NCBI GenBank assembly: GCA_020860445.1
Contig: JAJBUH010000004.1
Location: forward strand, 1-41,798
DNA: 41,798 nt
From: Bacteroidales bacterium
GTDB taxonomy: Bacteria; Bacteroidota; Bacteroidia; Bacteroidales; Muribaculaceae
Reading direction: 5' to 3'
A program made the position numbers and the translations under genes. The notes beneath the pieces are model-generated. The model did not search any database and was not told where the DNA came from. It worked only from the letters and a program-made list of their open reading frames with translations. Positions 7,247-15,696 of this stretch are shown one piece after another. How positions within the stretch are numbered: position 1 is the stretch's first letter; each line of letters opens with the position of its first letter.

Positions 7247-7930
7247 TTATTCTAAAATTTGACGAACTGAGAAGAAAGCCTCAGCGCGGAGTCGAGATAT
7301 CGTAGCTCCACGATATTTAGCGAGAGCCTCAATTGCTTCAACCGAACGAGAGTCAGGGAAAGGATTGCATTGAGTGGTAAAGCAAGCAATAGCTTTCAAC
7401 TTAGCCTCTACATTCTTCTCTGATACAGGGATATAGAAATTAGGTATGAATCCAGATTGAGGCACGGGAGAAGCCCATTCAGTCTCTGAGAGCGTTTCAT
7501 AACAGAATACATTTTTCACCGAATATTTGCCTTTGGGTCGACAAGCCACTAAAGTAGCGTCATATACTCGCTGATGATCAATGTGAATATCACCTCGGTA
7601 TGGCATAAACACCGTATCAATATTCTTCTCCCTAATCACCTCGCCTATGCCTTTGGCCATTTTATAGATGGGATACATATCAAGGGCCGGAGCAGGGAAA
7701 TCAAGGAACAACGTTTCGGTAACGCCCAGTACGGCATGCGCTGCTCTGGCCTCACCCCTAACCTTCGCCACTCTTTCCTCAGAATACATATCAGGCGCAC
7801 CAACATGGGCATTAGTGGCGATTAGCACATATACCTTTTTGCCTTCACCGACAAGTTTATTGATTGAAGCTCCACATCCGATTGTTTCATCATCTGAGTG
7901 AGGAGCCACAACTAAGACATTATTCATCAT
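7247..7930 (-). CDS. PIG-L/LmbE-family zinc deacetylase
   Basis: The 227-residue protein carries the PIG-L zinc and catalytic motif APHSDDETIGCG at 9-20 (H11, D13, D14) and the second zinc histidine motif GDIHIDHQRVYDA near 115-127. The family removes an N-acetyl group from GlcNAc-type sugars or related small molecules. In a polysaccharide cluster it probably deacetylates a sugar nucleotide or a lipid-linked glycan, giving a free amine for later modification. The start overlaps the upstream PLP-fold gene by 11 bases, which implies translational coupling. The length is normal for the family and there is no signal peptide, so the enzyme should act in the cytoplasm. Confidence 0.9.
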   Translation of the reverse strand: MMNNVLVVAPHSDDETIGCGASINKLVGEGKKVYVLIATNAHVGAPDMYSEERVAKVRGEARAAHAVLGVTETLFLDFPAPALDMYPIYKMAKGIGEVIREKNIDTVFMPYRGDIHIDHQRVYDATLVACRPKGKYSVKNVFCYETLSETEWASPVPQSGFIPNFYIPVSEKNVEAKLKAIACFTTQCNPFPDSRSVEAIEALAKYRGATISRLRAEAFFSVRQILE

Positions 7931-8882
7931 ACACTATCTTCTTTATATAATCAAGATGGGAATTGTTGTATCTTTGGTCGATGGTGATGGGCACCATCAG
8001 AGACGATAAGCGCTTTTCAAAATCATTGGCGCCAGGGAATTTGAGGATGTAATTCCACCAATGGCCTTGGAAATGCTTTGCCTTGATGAGGCGCGAAAAC
8101 AAATCAGGGTCTTCAACCATCAGAGGATACACCATCGGCACGCAATCGGCATCCATAAATCTCTTCGTGTCAATCTCATTAATCTTTCCAAAGAGGGAAT
8201 CGGCGTATTCAAAGTTGGACCTCCTTATCCCAATCGGCTCCTGATAGTCTATTCCATCAAGGATGGTCCGCGTCAGTTTCGACATCCGCATGACATCAGC
8301 CTTGTCGATTCGTTCCTCATTCTTTTCGCGATTGGCATAGACTTTGCCCCCGCAGCCGTACTCGATGCGCTCAAGCAAAAACGAGGCGGTATCGGATGAG
8401 AAATCCATCGGATAATCAAGCGCCTCCATCGGCTGGTCGCTGACCACGTAAGCGCCGTCAGGTACACCGAAGAATTTTCTTGCTGAATACACATTGTACG
8501 CCCCTGCGATTGGCTTGGAGTAGAAGGCCGGCGCATTGTCGATGATGACGTTTTGGAATCTGCTTGCTCTGGCCTTCATCTCATCATTAGAAAAGATGCC
8601 GAAGTAATTCACCAGCAATATGGCCTCGTTTTCTCCAACCCTGTCAATCATGGGCCGGAACTCGGAATCAATGTTGTAGTATCCGACATTCACGCCATGC
8701 CTCATCAGGAATTCGCGCACTGTGCCGCACTGGTACACCGGTATCCAGATCTTGTCGCACCCTGTCTGCAAGTAAGCGTAATATATGGCAGCCCTGCCAG
8801 TGTTGAGCCGCCTCACGTTATCCCCGGCATAGTATTCTCGTCCCTTGGGGAATTGCAACTCTATGAAACTACCGATTTCCAT
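7920..8882 (-). CDS. Short, divergent DegT-like PLP-fold protein
   Basis: This 320-residue protein is a compact relative of DegT/DnrJ aminotransferases. NTGRAAIYYAYL (27-38) resembles the phosphate-binding turn, NVIIDNAPAFYSKP (111-124) carries the cofactor aspartate region, and SARKFFGVPDGAYV (133-146) supplies the candidate Schiff-base lysine K136. It is about 50-80 residues shorter than normal DegT enzymes, and the C-terminal half is unusual. It overlaps WbqC upstream by 14 bases and the PIG-L gene downstream by 11. DegT-like, WbqC and PIG-L genes so tightly coupled suggest joint work on one rare amino-sugar decoration. The exact reaction cannot be told. Confidence 0.75.
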   Translation of the reverse strand: MEIGSFIELQFPKGREYYAGDNVRRLNTGRAAIYYAYLQTGCDKIWIPVYQCGTVREFLMRHGVNVGYYNIDSEFRPMIDRVGENEAILLVNYFGIFSNDEMKARASRFQNVIIDNAPAFYSKPIAGAYNVYSARKFFGVPDGAYVVSDQPMEALDYPMDFSSDTASFLLERIEYGCGGKVYANREKNEERIDKADVMRMSKLTRTILDGIDYQEPIGIRRSNFEYADSLFGKINEIDTKRFMDADCVPMVYPLMVEDPDLFSRLIKAKHFQGHWWNYILKFPGANDFEKRLSSLMVPITIDQRYNNSHLDYIKKIVYDE

Positions 8883-9567
8883 TGAGCTCTGCCACTTGCT
8901 TTACCACTGCCTCAAAGTCGTAGCCGCAATTGAAGATGTAGTCAATCGCCGACATGCACGGCAGGAATTCCTTCCACAGCTGCGGATACTCTATGGGCTT
9001 ATAGTCGAGATAAGTCAGTTTCAGCCCTTGCTGGGTGAAATGATCCTCGTCCTGATATGCGCGAGCTCCATTGCCAGAGATATACTCTGTACCGCCGACA
9101 GCCTTGGTCAAGTCAATCACCCTTTGCTCCCTCACCGAATCGGTCTTGAACTCCGATGATCTGCAAGTCTTTACCTTGATTCCGAAAAGGTCCGCTATCA
9201 TCATGTTGAGGCTTATGTTGAGCGAAGCCACATCGCCGTAAGGCGCCATCATCGCCTCCTTGAATTTCGGGAAGAAATCCTTGAAGTACGGGGCCCTGGC
9301 GTAGTTCATCTCAATGGTGCGCAGGTGCTTCTCCTTCCACTTCAATTCGTCCTTGGGCCTGACCTCGTTAATCAGATTGCCGAGATGCTGCTCTACGGGG
9401 AATTTCAAGCGGAGCATCCCCTGCGCGGTCTTGATCTTGTTGTAGTTGTGCGCTGCCTCGTTTGAGTACTGGGCATTGTCGAGATGTATGAAGACATCCG
9501 ACAGATGCATCTTGTAGAATAGGCCCAGCCATGGTATGTAGTCCGGCTGGTGTATGCTTACTTTCAT
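8869..9567 (-). CDS. WbqC-family protein
   Basis: From the ATG at 9565-9567 the 232-residue product begins MKVSIHQPDYIPWLGLFYKM, the signature opening of the WbqC family, followed by HLDNAQYSNEAAHNYNKIK. A longer frame to 9705 overlaps the upstream gene and lacks family similarity. The chosen start shares ATGA with the sugar-transferase stop. WbqC proteins occur in O-antigen and capsule clusters next to aminotransferase genes. They are thought to act in amino-sugar acylation or glycine transfer, but the reaction is not settled. Here it precedes a divergent PLP-fold gene, which it overlaps by 14 bases. Confidence 0.9.
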   Translation of the reverse strand: MKVSIHQPDYIPWLGLFYKMHLSDVFIHLDNAQYSNEAAHNYNKIKTAQGMLRLKFPVEQHLGNLINEVRPKDELKWKEKHLRTIEMNYARAPYFKDFFPKFKEAMMAPYGDVASLNISLNMMIADLFGIKVKTCRSSEFKTDSVREQRVIDLTKAVGGTEYISGNGARAYQDEDHFTQQGLKLTYLDYKPIEYPQLWKEFLPCMSAIDYIFNCGYDFEAVVKQVAELNGNR

Positions 9568-10193
9568 GCTTGCGGTTCGAGTTTGTATTCTTTTCTTTCG
9601 GTTGCCAACGGCTTGCGCTCGTACTCTCCGTAATCCGACTTGCTGCGGTTGAACAGCAGTTGGAAGACCTTGAACAGGATTACCACGTCGGTCACAAAGC
9701 TGCAATTCCTGCCGTATTCAGCCTCCCATTCCAACTGCTCGTCCCAAGTGGGAGTTGGGTTGTTCTTCAACACCTCCGGCGGTATCAGGCCTCCGCGCAC
9801 CAGGAATCTGTCTTTCTCTTTCTCAGTGAAATACACATTGTCGACAGTCCTGAGAGGGCGCGGGCCGATTATCGACATGTCGCCCTTGAAAATGTTCCAA
9901 ATCTCCGGCAGCTCGTCAAGGCTGCTGTTCCTCAGGAAGGTGCCGAACTTGGTGCGCCTCATGCTGTCGGGCAGCAGGTTGCCATCGGCATCCTTTTCGT
10001 TGGTCATGCTGCGGAACTTGCAGAGGTTGAAGCTCTTGCCCCCCTTCGTGGCCCTTTCCTGGTGGAAAATGATGGGCGAGCCCATGTCCTTTTTCACCTT
10101 GTACGCCAACACGGCATAGATTGGGCTTAGGATAAGCAGCGCAATCCCGGACAGCAGGAAGTCGATAAAGCGTTTGAAAAATGATCTATACAT
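9564..10193 (-). CDS. Initiating sugar-1-phosphate transferase (WcaJ/PglC family)
   Basis: At 209 residues this is the short, PglC-like monotopic form. One hydrophobic re-entrant helix (about 12-33) is followed by the conserved catalytic core: PIIFHQERATKGGKSFNLCK (40-59), KFRSMTNEKDADGN (59-72) and LDELPEIWNIFKGDMSIIGP (92-111). The family transfers a sugar phosphate from a UDP-sugar to undecaprenyl phosphate on the inner membrane, starting each repeat unit. Its donor may be UDP-diNAc-bacillosamine or UDP-FucNAc4N-type sugars, judging from the PglD/E/F-like enzymes in the window; that is inference. It overlaps the aldolase gene upstream by 8 bases and WbqC downstream by 4. Confidence 0.93.
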   Translation of the reverse strand: MYRSFFKRFIDFLLSGIALLILSPIYAVLAYKVKKDMGSPIIFHQERATKGGKSFNLCKFRSMTNEKDADGNLLPDSMRRTKFGTFLRNSSLDELPEIWNIFKGDMSIIGPRPLRTVDNVYFTEKEKDRFLVRGGLIPPEVLKNNPTPTWDEQLEWEAEYGRNCSFVTDVVILFKVFQLLFNRSKSDYGEYERKPLATERKEYKLEPQA

Positions 10194-10998
10194 TGTGCAC
10201 TATTTTGTTTACTATGGCCCCTATCTCGTCGGTGTTGCGCTCAAAGGTTGCCTTGTCCCATGCCGAGATTTCATCGTAAGCGTTGCGAATCTTCTGGATT
10301 TCCTCATCGAAGTTGCCTATCTGGATGTCCGATGAGCGGTCAAGCAAGCCCTTGAAAGTGCGCGACAGAATTACCGACTGCGAACCGAGCCTAACATGTT
10401 CGGCCAAAATCTTCTCAGCCGGAAGCGTGCCCTCGCCAATCCTGGCTATGCCGCCGAATCCCCAAGGCTTTCCGGCCTCGTTGAAAATGTCGGCAAGGTA
10501 CTCCACGATTCCGCCGCTCAGCAGTTCGAACATGAACGCCAACTTCATGCTGATGTGCAAGTCGTTGAGTCCTACGAAGAACTCATCTACCCCGTCGACC
10601 TTTATGAAATTCTTTGCCCGCGCCAGAGCCTGTGAAGTCTCGATCATGATGCAAACCTTGGCGCGGCCATTGACGTAGTCCACATACTGCTGAACCTCCT
10701 CAGTGGCTGTCACCATGGGCAGCATCAGTATGTCGGCACCGTATTCGATAGCCTTGTCAACCTCGCTGCGAGTGTAGGCGTGTATTGGGTTGGTTCTGAC
10801 CAACAGCTTGGAGTCGGTGAGTACGCTCTTGATGGCCGGGATGTCGTTGATGTCGTTGTTGGATATCACGGTATTGCGGCCTATCTGCCGAGCGGCCTTG
10901 TTGATGTACTCCAGGTCGTAGAATATCCTGTCTACGCCGCCTTTCTGAGCTATGACCGCTTGGTCAGGCGTAGACACCAGAATCATTAAATTGAACAT
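10186..10998 (-). CDS. HpcH/HpaI aldolase / citrate-lyase-beta family protein
   Basis: The 270-residue TIM-barrel protein shows KVCIMIETSQALARAKN (near 134-150), with the metal-binding glutamate, and DEFFVGLNDLHISM (near 159-172), with the second metal aspartate. Family members cleave or form C-C bonds of oxo-acids such as 2-keto-3-deoxy acids. Members in polysaccharide clusters have no settled role; it may make or modify a keto-acid substituent. The start MFNLMILVSTPDQA leaves a 25-base gap after the upstream glycosyltransferase stop. It overlaps the initiating transferase downstream by 8 bases and its composition is similarly GC-rich, so the two probably travelled together. Confidence 0.85.
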   Translation of the reverse strand: MFNLMILVSTPDQAVIAQKGGVDRIFYDLEYINKAARQIGRNTVISNNDINDIPAIKSVLTDSKLLVRTNPIHAYTRSEVDKAIEYGADILMLPMVTATEEVQQYVDYVNGRAKVCIMIETSQALARAKNFIKVDGVDEFFVGLNDLHISMKLAFMFELLSGGIVEYLADIFNEAGKPWGFGGIARIGEGTLPAEKILAEHVRLGSQSVILSRTFKGLLDRSSDIQIGNFDEEIQKIRNAYDEISAWDKATFERNTDEIGAIVNKIVHNV

Positions 10999-11023
10999 AT
11001 TGCAGTGATAATTAAGGTTAGCC

Positions 11024-12172
11024 TTACTGGCCAGAGTAAATCTGATTCTTGTCGTTCACCAGGAGGGCGAGGCGCACTGAGCGCTCGAAATGCTTTTTCA
11101 CTCGCTCGCGTCCAGCCTTGCCGAGTTTTTTCCAATCCGATGGATTGTCGACAGCATCCTGCATCGCATCGCGCAGAGTCTCGACATCCTGAGCCTTTAC
11201 CAATCGTCCCGACTTGCCATCCTCGATTACCTCCGATGGACCGGGTATGTCGGTCGTGATTATTGGTATCTCCAGAGCCATGGCCTCCTGGAGCACCATG
11301 CCGAAGCCTTCGCGGTAGGTTGGATGAACCAGCACGTCGAGGGCGCAGAAATATTTCCATATCAGGTCATGGGCCACGCGGCCAATCAGGATTACCTTGT
11401 CCGATTCCTCAGCCCATCGCATCAGGCCTTCGTCAACGCCCGATTCCTTGGGACCGATTACCACCAACTTGCAATCCCTGCCTCGCGAAACCTCACGAAA
11501 AGCGGCGATTAGCTCGTTGAACCCTTTGGGCTTGCAGATTCGGCCCACGAAACCGAAAAGGAAGGTGTCATTGGAGACTCCGAGCTTCTCTCTGATTTCT
11601 CTGCGTATGGCTTCTTTCTTGCCGATGTCGAACTTGGCCAAGTCCACGCCGATGGTGCCACCCTCGCCGACCACCTTCACCTTCTTGTCAGAATACAGAT
11701 GGTCGTTTATGGAATCTCGCATGTTCAAGCGAGACACGGTGCGGATATGGGTGTTGAGCTTGCCGATGGTCTGCTCTACTCCCTTGGTGAAAGCGCGCAT
11801 GGGTCCCTTTTGGTCGAGATAGCCAGTCGGGCCCCATTGGAGGAATATCCTTTTTGGCGCCCGCGCCATGAAGGCGGCAATGGACCCAAACAGGCAGGCG
11901 TGGGTCGTGCCGTACTGCACGAGGTCGGGCTTTTCCTTTCTGAAAATCTTGTAGAGCGACCAGATGCACTTGCCAGCCACCTTCAGATTGTAGGTGCGCT
12001 CCAACGGCAGCGAATAATGCCTCATTCCCTCGGGGAGAGCCTTGACCAATTCATCCTTGAAATTGGTAATAACTATCGACTCCCACCCGTCATCCATCAA
12101 CGCCTTTGCCTCAGGCAGCATAAAATTCTCCATCGATGAGGAGATTGTGGTTATTGAGATAATTTTCTTCAT
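11024..12172 (-). CDS. Family-4 (GT-B) glycosyltransferase
   Basis: The 382-residue protein has the two-domain GT-B layout. The C-terminal domain carries FGFVGRICKPKGFNELIAAF and the donor-binding EX7E-type motif in REGFGMVLQEAMALEIPIIT, then DIPGPSEVIEDGKSGRLV. It is retaining and cytoplasmic, and adds a sugar to the lipid-linked oligosaccharide. It directly follows CapG (4-base gap), whose product UDP-L-FucNAc is its likely donor, as with WbuB-type transferases. This substrate guess rests on gene order only. Confidence 0.9.
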   Translation of the reverse strand: MKKIISITTISSSMENFMLPEAKALMDDGWESIVITNFKDELVKALPEGMRHYSLPLERTYNLKVAGKCIWSLYKIFRKEKPDLVQYGTTHACLFGSIAAFMARAPKRIFLQWGPTGYLDQKGPMRAFTKGVEQTIGKLNTHIRTVSRLNMRDSINDHLYSDKKVKVVGEGGTIGVDLAKFDIGKKEAIRREIREKLGVSNDTFLFGFVGRICKPKGFNELIAAFREVSRGRDCKLVVIGPKESGVDEGLMRWAEESDKVILIGRVAHDLIWKYFCALDVLVHPTYREGFGMVLQEAMALEIPIITTDIPGPSEVIEDGKSGRLVKAQDVETLRDAMQDAVDNPSDWKKLGKAGRERVKKHFERSVRLALLVNDKNQIYSGQ

Positions 12173-12176
12173 AGGC

Positions 12177-13352
12177 TTATTTTCTCCACACCATTTTGTT
12201 CACAACCGTGACGTAGCTTTGGATAATCTTTACCACAACCGTGCTGACATCCTCGTCGATGTAGACATCAACCGGCTTGCCGTGGTCGCCGTTGCGATTC
12301 ATAGCAATGGCGGTGTCGACTGCTTGCAGCAGGCTCTTCTCATCGATTCCAGCAAGAATGAAGCCACCGTTGTCAAGGGATTCGGGGCGCTCAGTGCTGG
12401 TGCGTATGCACACGGCGGGGAACGGATGGCCAATCGAGGTGAAGAAGCTGCTCTCCTCGGGCAGCGTGCCTGAGTCGCTGATCACCGCTGCGGCATGCAT
12501 CTGCAGGCAGTTGTAGTCGTGGAATCCCAGTGGCTCGTGGCGCATCACCAGTGGGTCGAGCTCGAATCCTGACTGCTCCAATCTCTTGCGGCTGCGCGGA
12601 TGGCAACTGTACAGTATCGGCATCTGGTACTTGCGGGCAATGGCGTTGATGGCGTTGAACAGCGAAAGGAAATTCTTCTCCGTGTCGATGTTCTCCTCGC
12701 GGTGAGCACTCAGCAGGATGTACTTGCCCTTTTCCAACCCCAAGCGCTCGTGGATGTCGCTGGTGGCGATGGCGTGGAGGTTCTTATGAAGCACCTCGGC
12801 CATGGGCGAGCCGGTAACGTAGGTGCGCTCCTGGGGCAGGCCGCACTCGTGCAGGTAGCGGCGAGCGTGCTCGGAATAGGCAAGGTTGACATCGCTTATG
12901 ATGTCGACGATCCTGCGGTTGGTTTCCTCAGGGAGGCACTCGTCCTTGCAGCGGTTGCCAGCCTCCATGTGGAAGATTGGTATATGGAGCCTTTTGGCCG
13001 GGATTGCCGAGAGGCACGAGTTGGTGTCACCGAGGATGAGCAGCGCGTCGGGCTTGATGGCGGCCATCAGCTTGTACGAGCAGTTGATGATGTTGCCGAT
13101 GGTGGCTCCGAGGTCGTCGCCCACGGCATCCATGTACACCTCCGGGTCGGCCAGCTTCAGGTCCTTGAAGAACACGCCGTTGAGGTTGTAGTCGTAATTC
13201 TGCCCCGTGTGGGCCAGAATCGTGTCGAAGTACCTGCGGCACTTGTTGATGACAGCAGCCAAACGAATAATCTCTGGGCGAGTCCCCACTATGATAAGGA
13301 GCTTAAGCTTACAGTTGTCAGCAAACTTAACGTCAGTATAATCAGTTTTCAT
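12177..13352 (-). CDS. capG: UDP-N-acetylglucosamine 2-epimerase family, CapG-type (UDP-L-FucNAc synthesis)
   Basis: The 391-residue protein belongs to the non-hydrolysing UDP-GlcNAc 2-epimerase family: VGTRPEIIRLAAVI (22-35), HTGQNYDYNLNGVFF (48-62), LLILGDTNSCLSA (104-116) and HMEAGNRC with LPEETNRR (128-147). The last motifs fit the CapG/WbjD branch. CapG epimerises UDP-N-acetyl-L-pneumosamine at C-2 to UDP-N-acetyl-L-fucosamine, the third step after CapE and CapF. The start overlaps the CapF stop by the tetranucleotide ATGA. The first ~15 codons are AT-rich like the genes upstream, and the rest is strongly GC-rich, a visible composition break. Confidence 0.92.
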   Translation of the reverse strand: MKTDYTDVKFADNCKLKLLIIVGTRPEIIRLAAVINKCRRYFDTILAHTGQNYDYNLNGVFFKDLKLADPEVYMDAVGDDLGATIGNIINCSYKLMAAIKPDALLILGDTNSCLSAIPAKRLHIPIFHMEAGNRCKDECLPEETNRRIVDIISDVNLAYSEHARRYLHECGLPQERTYVTGSPMAEVLHKNLHAIATSDIHERLGLEKGKYILLSAHREENIDTEKNFLSLFNAINAIARKYQMPILYSCHPRSRKRLEQSGFELDPLVMRHEPLGFHDYNCLQMHAAAVISDSGTLPEESSFFTSIGHPFPAVCIRTSTERPESLDNGGFILAGIDEKSLLQAVDTAIAMNRNGDHGKPVDVYIDEDVSTVVVKIIQSYVTVVNKMVWRK

Positions 13353-14554
13353 TTCTGAACAGGTTCAAAGTAAGTGTCAGGATGGGAAGGGTCGAAAGTC
13401 TCATTGGCCCACATAAAAGTTATTAATGGTTCAGTTTCACTCAGATTAATAATATTATGGGTGTATCCAGGGAGCATGTGCACGGCTTGGATTTTATCTC
13501 CGCTCACTTCATAGTTGAGGATTTCTTCCCCTCCGTGTTTGCGTTGTTGTATAAGAGCGTGACCACTCACCACAATAAAGAGTTCCCACTTTGAGTGATG
13601 CCAATGTTGTCCTTTAGTTATACCAGGACTTGAGATGTTCACTGAGAACTGGCCACCACTAAAGGTTTTTACTAATTCAGTAAAAGAACCACGGTCATCC
13701 ACATTCATCTTTAAATCAAAGATGGCCTTCTCCTTTGGCAGATAGCCGAGATAAGTAGAGTACAGTTTCTTTCGGAAACTCCCCTCGGGAATCTCGGGCA
13801 TCAGCAGGGTCGACGGCTGCGCCTTGAACTGGCCCAGCATTTCTACAATCTCGCCAAGCGTCACCTTGTGGGGGACAGGTGCCACGCAATAGCGACCATT
13901 ATCTGATTGTATAGCATCCAATCCATCGAACTCGCATCGGTGTTCTTGACCCTTCAATGCGGAAATCATCTCCGCTACCAAGTCATCAATATACAGAAGT
14001 TCCAATTCCACATTCGGATCATTGACTTGAATTGGGAGATCATTCGCGATGTTGTTGCAGAAAGTGGCAACCGCCGAGTTGTAGTTTGGGCGGCACCATT
14101 TTCCGAATAGATTAGGGAAACGATACACTAGGACTTTTGCTCCAGTCTCTTTGCCGTAGTCGAAGAACAGCTCTTCGCCAGCAAGTTTAGACTTACCGTA
14201 ATCGCTTTTTCCGTATCTGCCTATTAGGGTGGCTTGGATCGAAGAGGATAGCATAACAGGGCAGTTGTTGCCATGCTTCTTCAGCGTGTCAAGGAGCGTA
14301 GAGGCGAAGCCGAAGTTCCCCTCCATAAATTCCTTCTCATCCTTAGGACGATTGACCCCGGCCAAGTTAAAAACGAAATCGGTGCGTTGACAATATTTAT
14401 CCAGCAAAGCTGGGTTGGTATCGATGTCATACTCCATGACTTCATCGATGACCAAATCACCATAGCATCGAGCCTTGCCTTCGCGTATGTTGTTGAGCTC
14501 GGCGCACAAGTTCTTTCCTACGAAACCCTTAGCGCCTGTCACCAGTACTTTCAT
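13349..14554 (-). CDS. capF: UDP-sugar 3-epimerase/4-ketoreductase CapF (WbjC-like), SDR plus cupin
   Basis: CapF is bifunctional. Its C-terminal cupin epimerises C-3 of the 4-keto intermediate and its N-terminal SDR domain reduces C-4 with NADPH, giving UDP-N-acetyl-L-pneumosamine. In this 401-residue protein I see VTGAKGFVGKNL (5-16), the SDR catalytic pair Y119 and K123 in SDYGKSKLAG (117-126), and the cupin metal motif GQHWHHSKWELFIVVSGHAL (315-334) with a later His in LPGYTHNIIN. The gene lies between CapE (3-base gap) and CapG (4-base overlap). Composition is patchy, with a GC-rich patch near 13780-13890 inside otherwise AT-leaning sequence, suggesting mosaic ancestry. Confidence 0.94.
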   Translation of the reverse strand: MKVLVTGAKGFVGKNLCAELNNIREGKARCYGDLVIDEVMEYDIDTNPALLDKYCQRTDFVFNLAGVNRPKDEKEFMEGNFGFASTLLDTLKKHGNNCPVMLSSSIQATLIGRYGKSDYGKSKLAGEELFFDYGKETGAKVLVYRFPNLFGKWCRPNYNSAVATFCNNIANDLPIQVNDPNVELELLYIDDLVAEMISALKGQEHRCEFDGLDAIQSDNGRYCVAPVPHKVTLGEIVEMLGQFKAQPSTLLMPEIPEGSFRKKLYSTYLGYLPKEKAIFDLKMNVDDRGSFTELVKTFSGGQFSVNISSPGITKGQHWHHSKWELFIVVSGHALIQQRKHGGEEILNYEVSGDKIQAVHMLPGYTHNIINLSETEPLITFMWANETFDPSHPDTYFEPVQK

Positions 14555-14557
14555 TGT

Positions 14558-15649
14558 TTATTCGCTACGGATTTCTTTATTCTTTGCTCGAGGGTCGAGG
14601 CCGAGGTCTTCGCGGATGAAGCGGAGCTTCAATAGCAAATTTTTCACGCCTTCAACGTCAAGCCTATCTGTGTTATGGCTATGATAATCTTCAATACGGC
14701 TTACTTTTTCATCACCCTCCTTGAAGAATTTATCGTAGTTCAAATCTCTAGTGTCGCAAGGAATGCGGAAGTAATTGCCCATGTCGATGGCGCGCATCAT
14801 CTCCTCGCGCGTCACCAGCGTCTCGTACAGCTTCTCGCCATGGCGAGTGCCGATTACTTTTACCTCGGTTTCACCGTATTTGGGATCAATTTGCGAATAG
14901 GTCTCTTTCAAGGCTTCTGCAAGAGTATCGAGTGTGGCTGCTGGCGCTTTCTGAACGAAGAGGTCTCCATTTTTGCCATGAGTGAAAGCATAGATTACGA
15001 GATCTACCGCGTCATCGAGCGTCATCATGAAGCGGGTCATGTTGGGGTCTGTGATTGTTATGGGCTTGCCCTCCATAATCTGCTCTACCCACAGGGGAAT
15101 CACAGAGCCGCGAGATGCCATAACATTGCCGTAGCGGGTGCAGCAAATCACAGTCTTGCCATCATCGCCCAGCTCACGTCCACGCGCCTGGGCCACTTTT
15201 TCCATAAGCGCCTTGCTCATGCCCATAGCGTTAATTGGGTAAGCTGCTTTGTCAGTCGACAGCACGACCACGTTCTTTACGCCATGGGCGATGGCTGAGA
15301 GCAATACGTTGTTGGTGCCCTCTACATTTGTACGCACAGCCTCCATCGGGAAGAACTCGCAACTGGGCACCTGTTTCAATGCGGCAGCCGAGAAGATGTA
15401 ATCGACTCCAGTCATGGCCGCATCCACACTGTCGCGATTGCGCACGTCGCCGATGTAGAACTTAACCTTCTTGGCGGTCTCTGCGTTCTCAGCCTGGAGG
15501 CGGTGACGCATGTCGTCCTGCTTTTTCTCATCGCGGCTGAAGATGCGGATCTCACGGATATCACTGTCGAGGAAACGCCGCAGCACAGCGTTTCCAAAGC
15601 TGCCAGTGCCACCAGTGATCAGCAGCACCTTGTCTTTGAATATAGACAT
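14558..15649 (-). CDS. capE: UDP-GlcNAc 4,6-dehydratase/5-epimerase CapE (WbjB-like)
   Basis: CapE catalyses the first committed step to UDP-L-FucNAc: 4,6-dehydration of UDP-GlcNAc with C-5 epimerisation. The 363-residue soluble SDR has the NAD motif ITGGTGSFGNAV (11-22), SAAALKQVPSCEFFP (87-101) and LSTDKAAYPINAMGMSKALM (130-149). There the usual tyrosine of YxxxK is methionine (M142) with K146, as is normal in the CapE/FlaA1 branch. It lacks the membrane domain of the dehydratase at 1-99, so the window carries both soluble and membrane-bound dehydratase types. It is the first gene of the capE-capF-capG block. Confidence 0.94.
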   Translation of the reverse strand: MSIFKDKVLLITGGTGSFGNAVLRRFLDSDIREIRIFSRDEKKQDDMRHRLQAENAETAKKVKFYIGDVRNRDSVDAAMTGVDYIFSAAALKQVPSCEFFPMEAVRTNVEGTNNVLLSAIAHGVKNVVVLSTDKAAYPINAMGMSKALMEKVAQARGRELGDDGKTVICCTRYGNVMASRGSVIPLWVEQIMEGKPITITDPNMTRFMMTLDDAVDLVIYAFTHGKNGDLFVQKAPAATLDTLAEALKETYSQIDPKYGETEVKVIGTRHGEKLYETLVTREEMMRAIDMGNYFRIPCDTRDLNYDKFFKEGDEKVSRIEDYHSHNTDRLDVEGVKNLLLKLRFIREDLGLDPRAKNKEIRSE

Positions 15650-15696
15650 ATAAAATGTTTTAATCGATTGGTTTATGAGTGGCTATTCAGACAAAT

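Noticed and set aside
8869..9705. Longer WbqC reading frame starting at 9705
   Set aside because: The first 46 residues lie inside the sugar-transferase gene and are unlike the family; the family start MKVSIHQPDY is at 9567.
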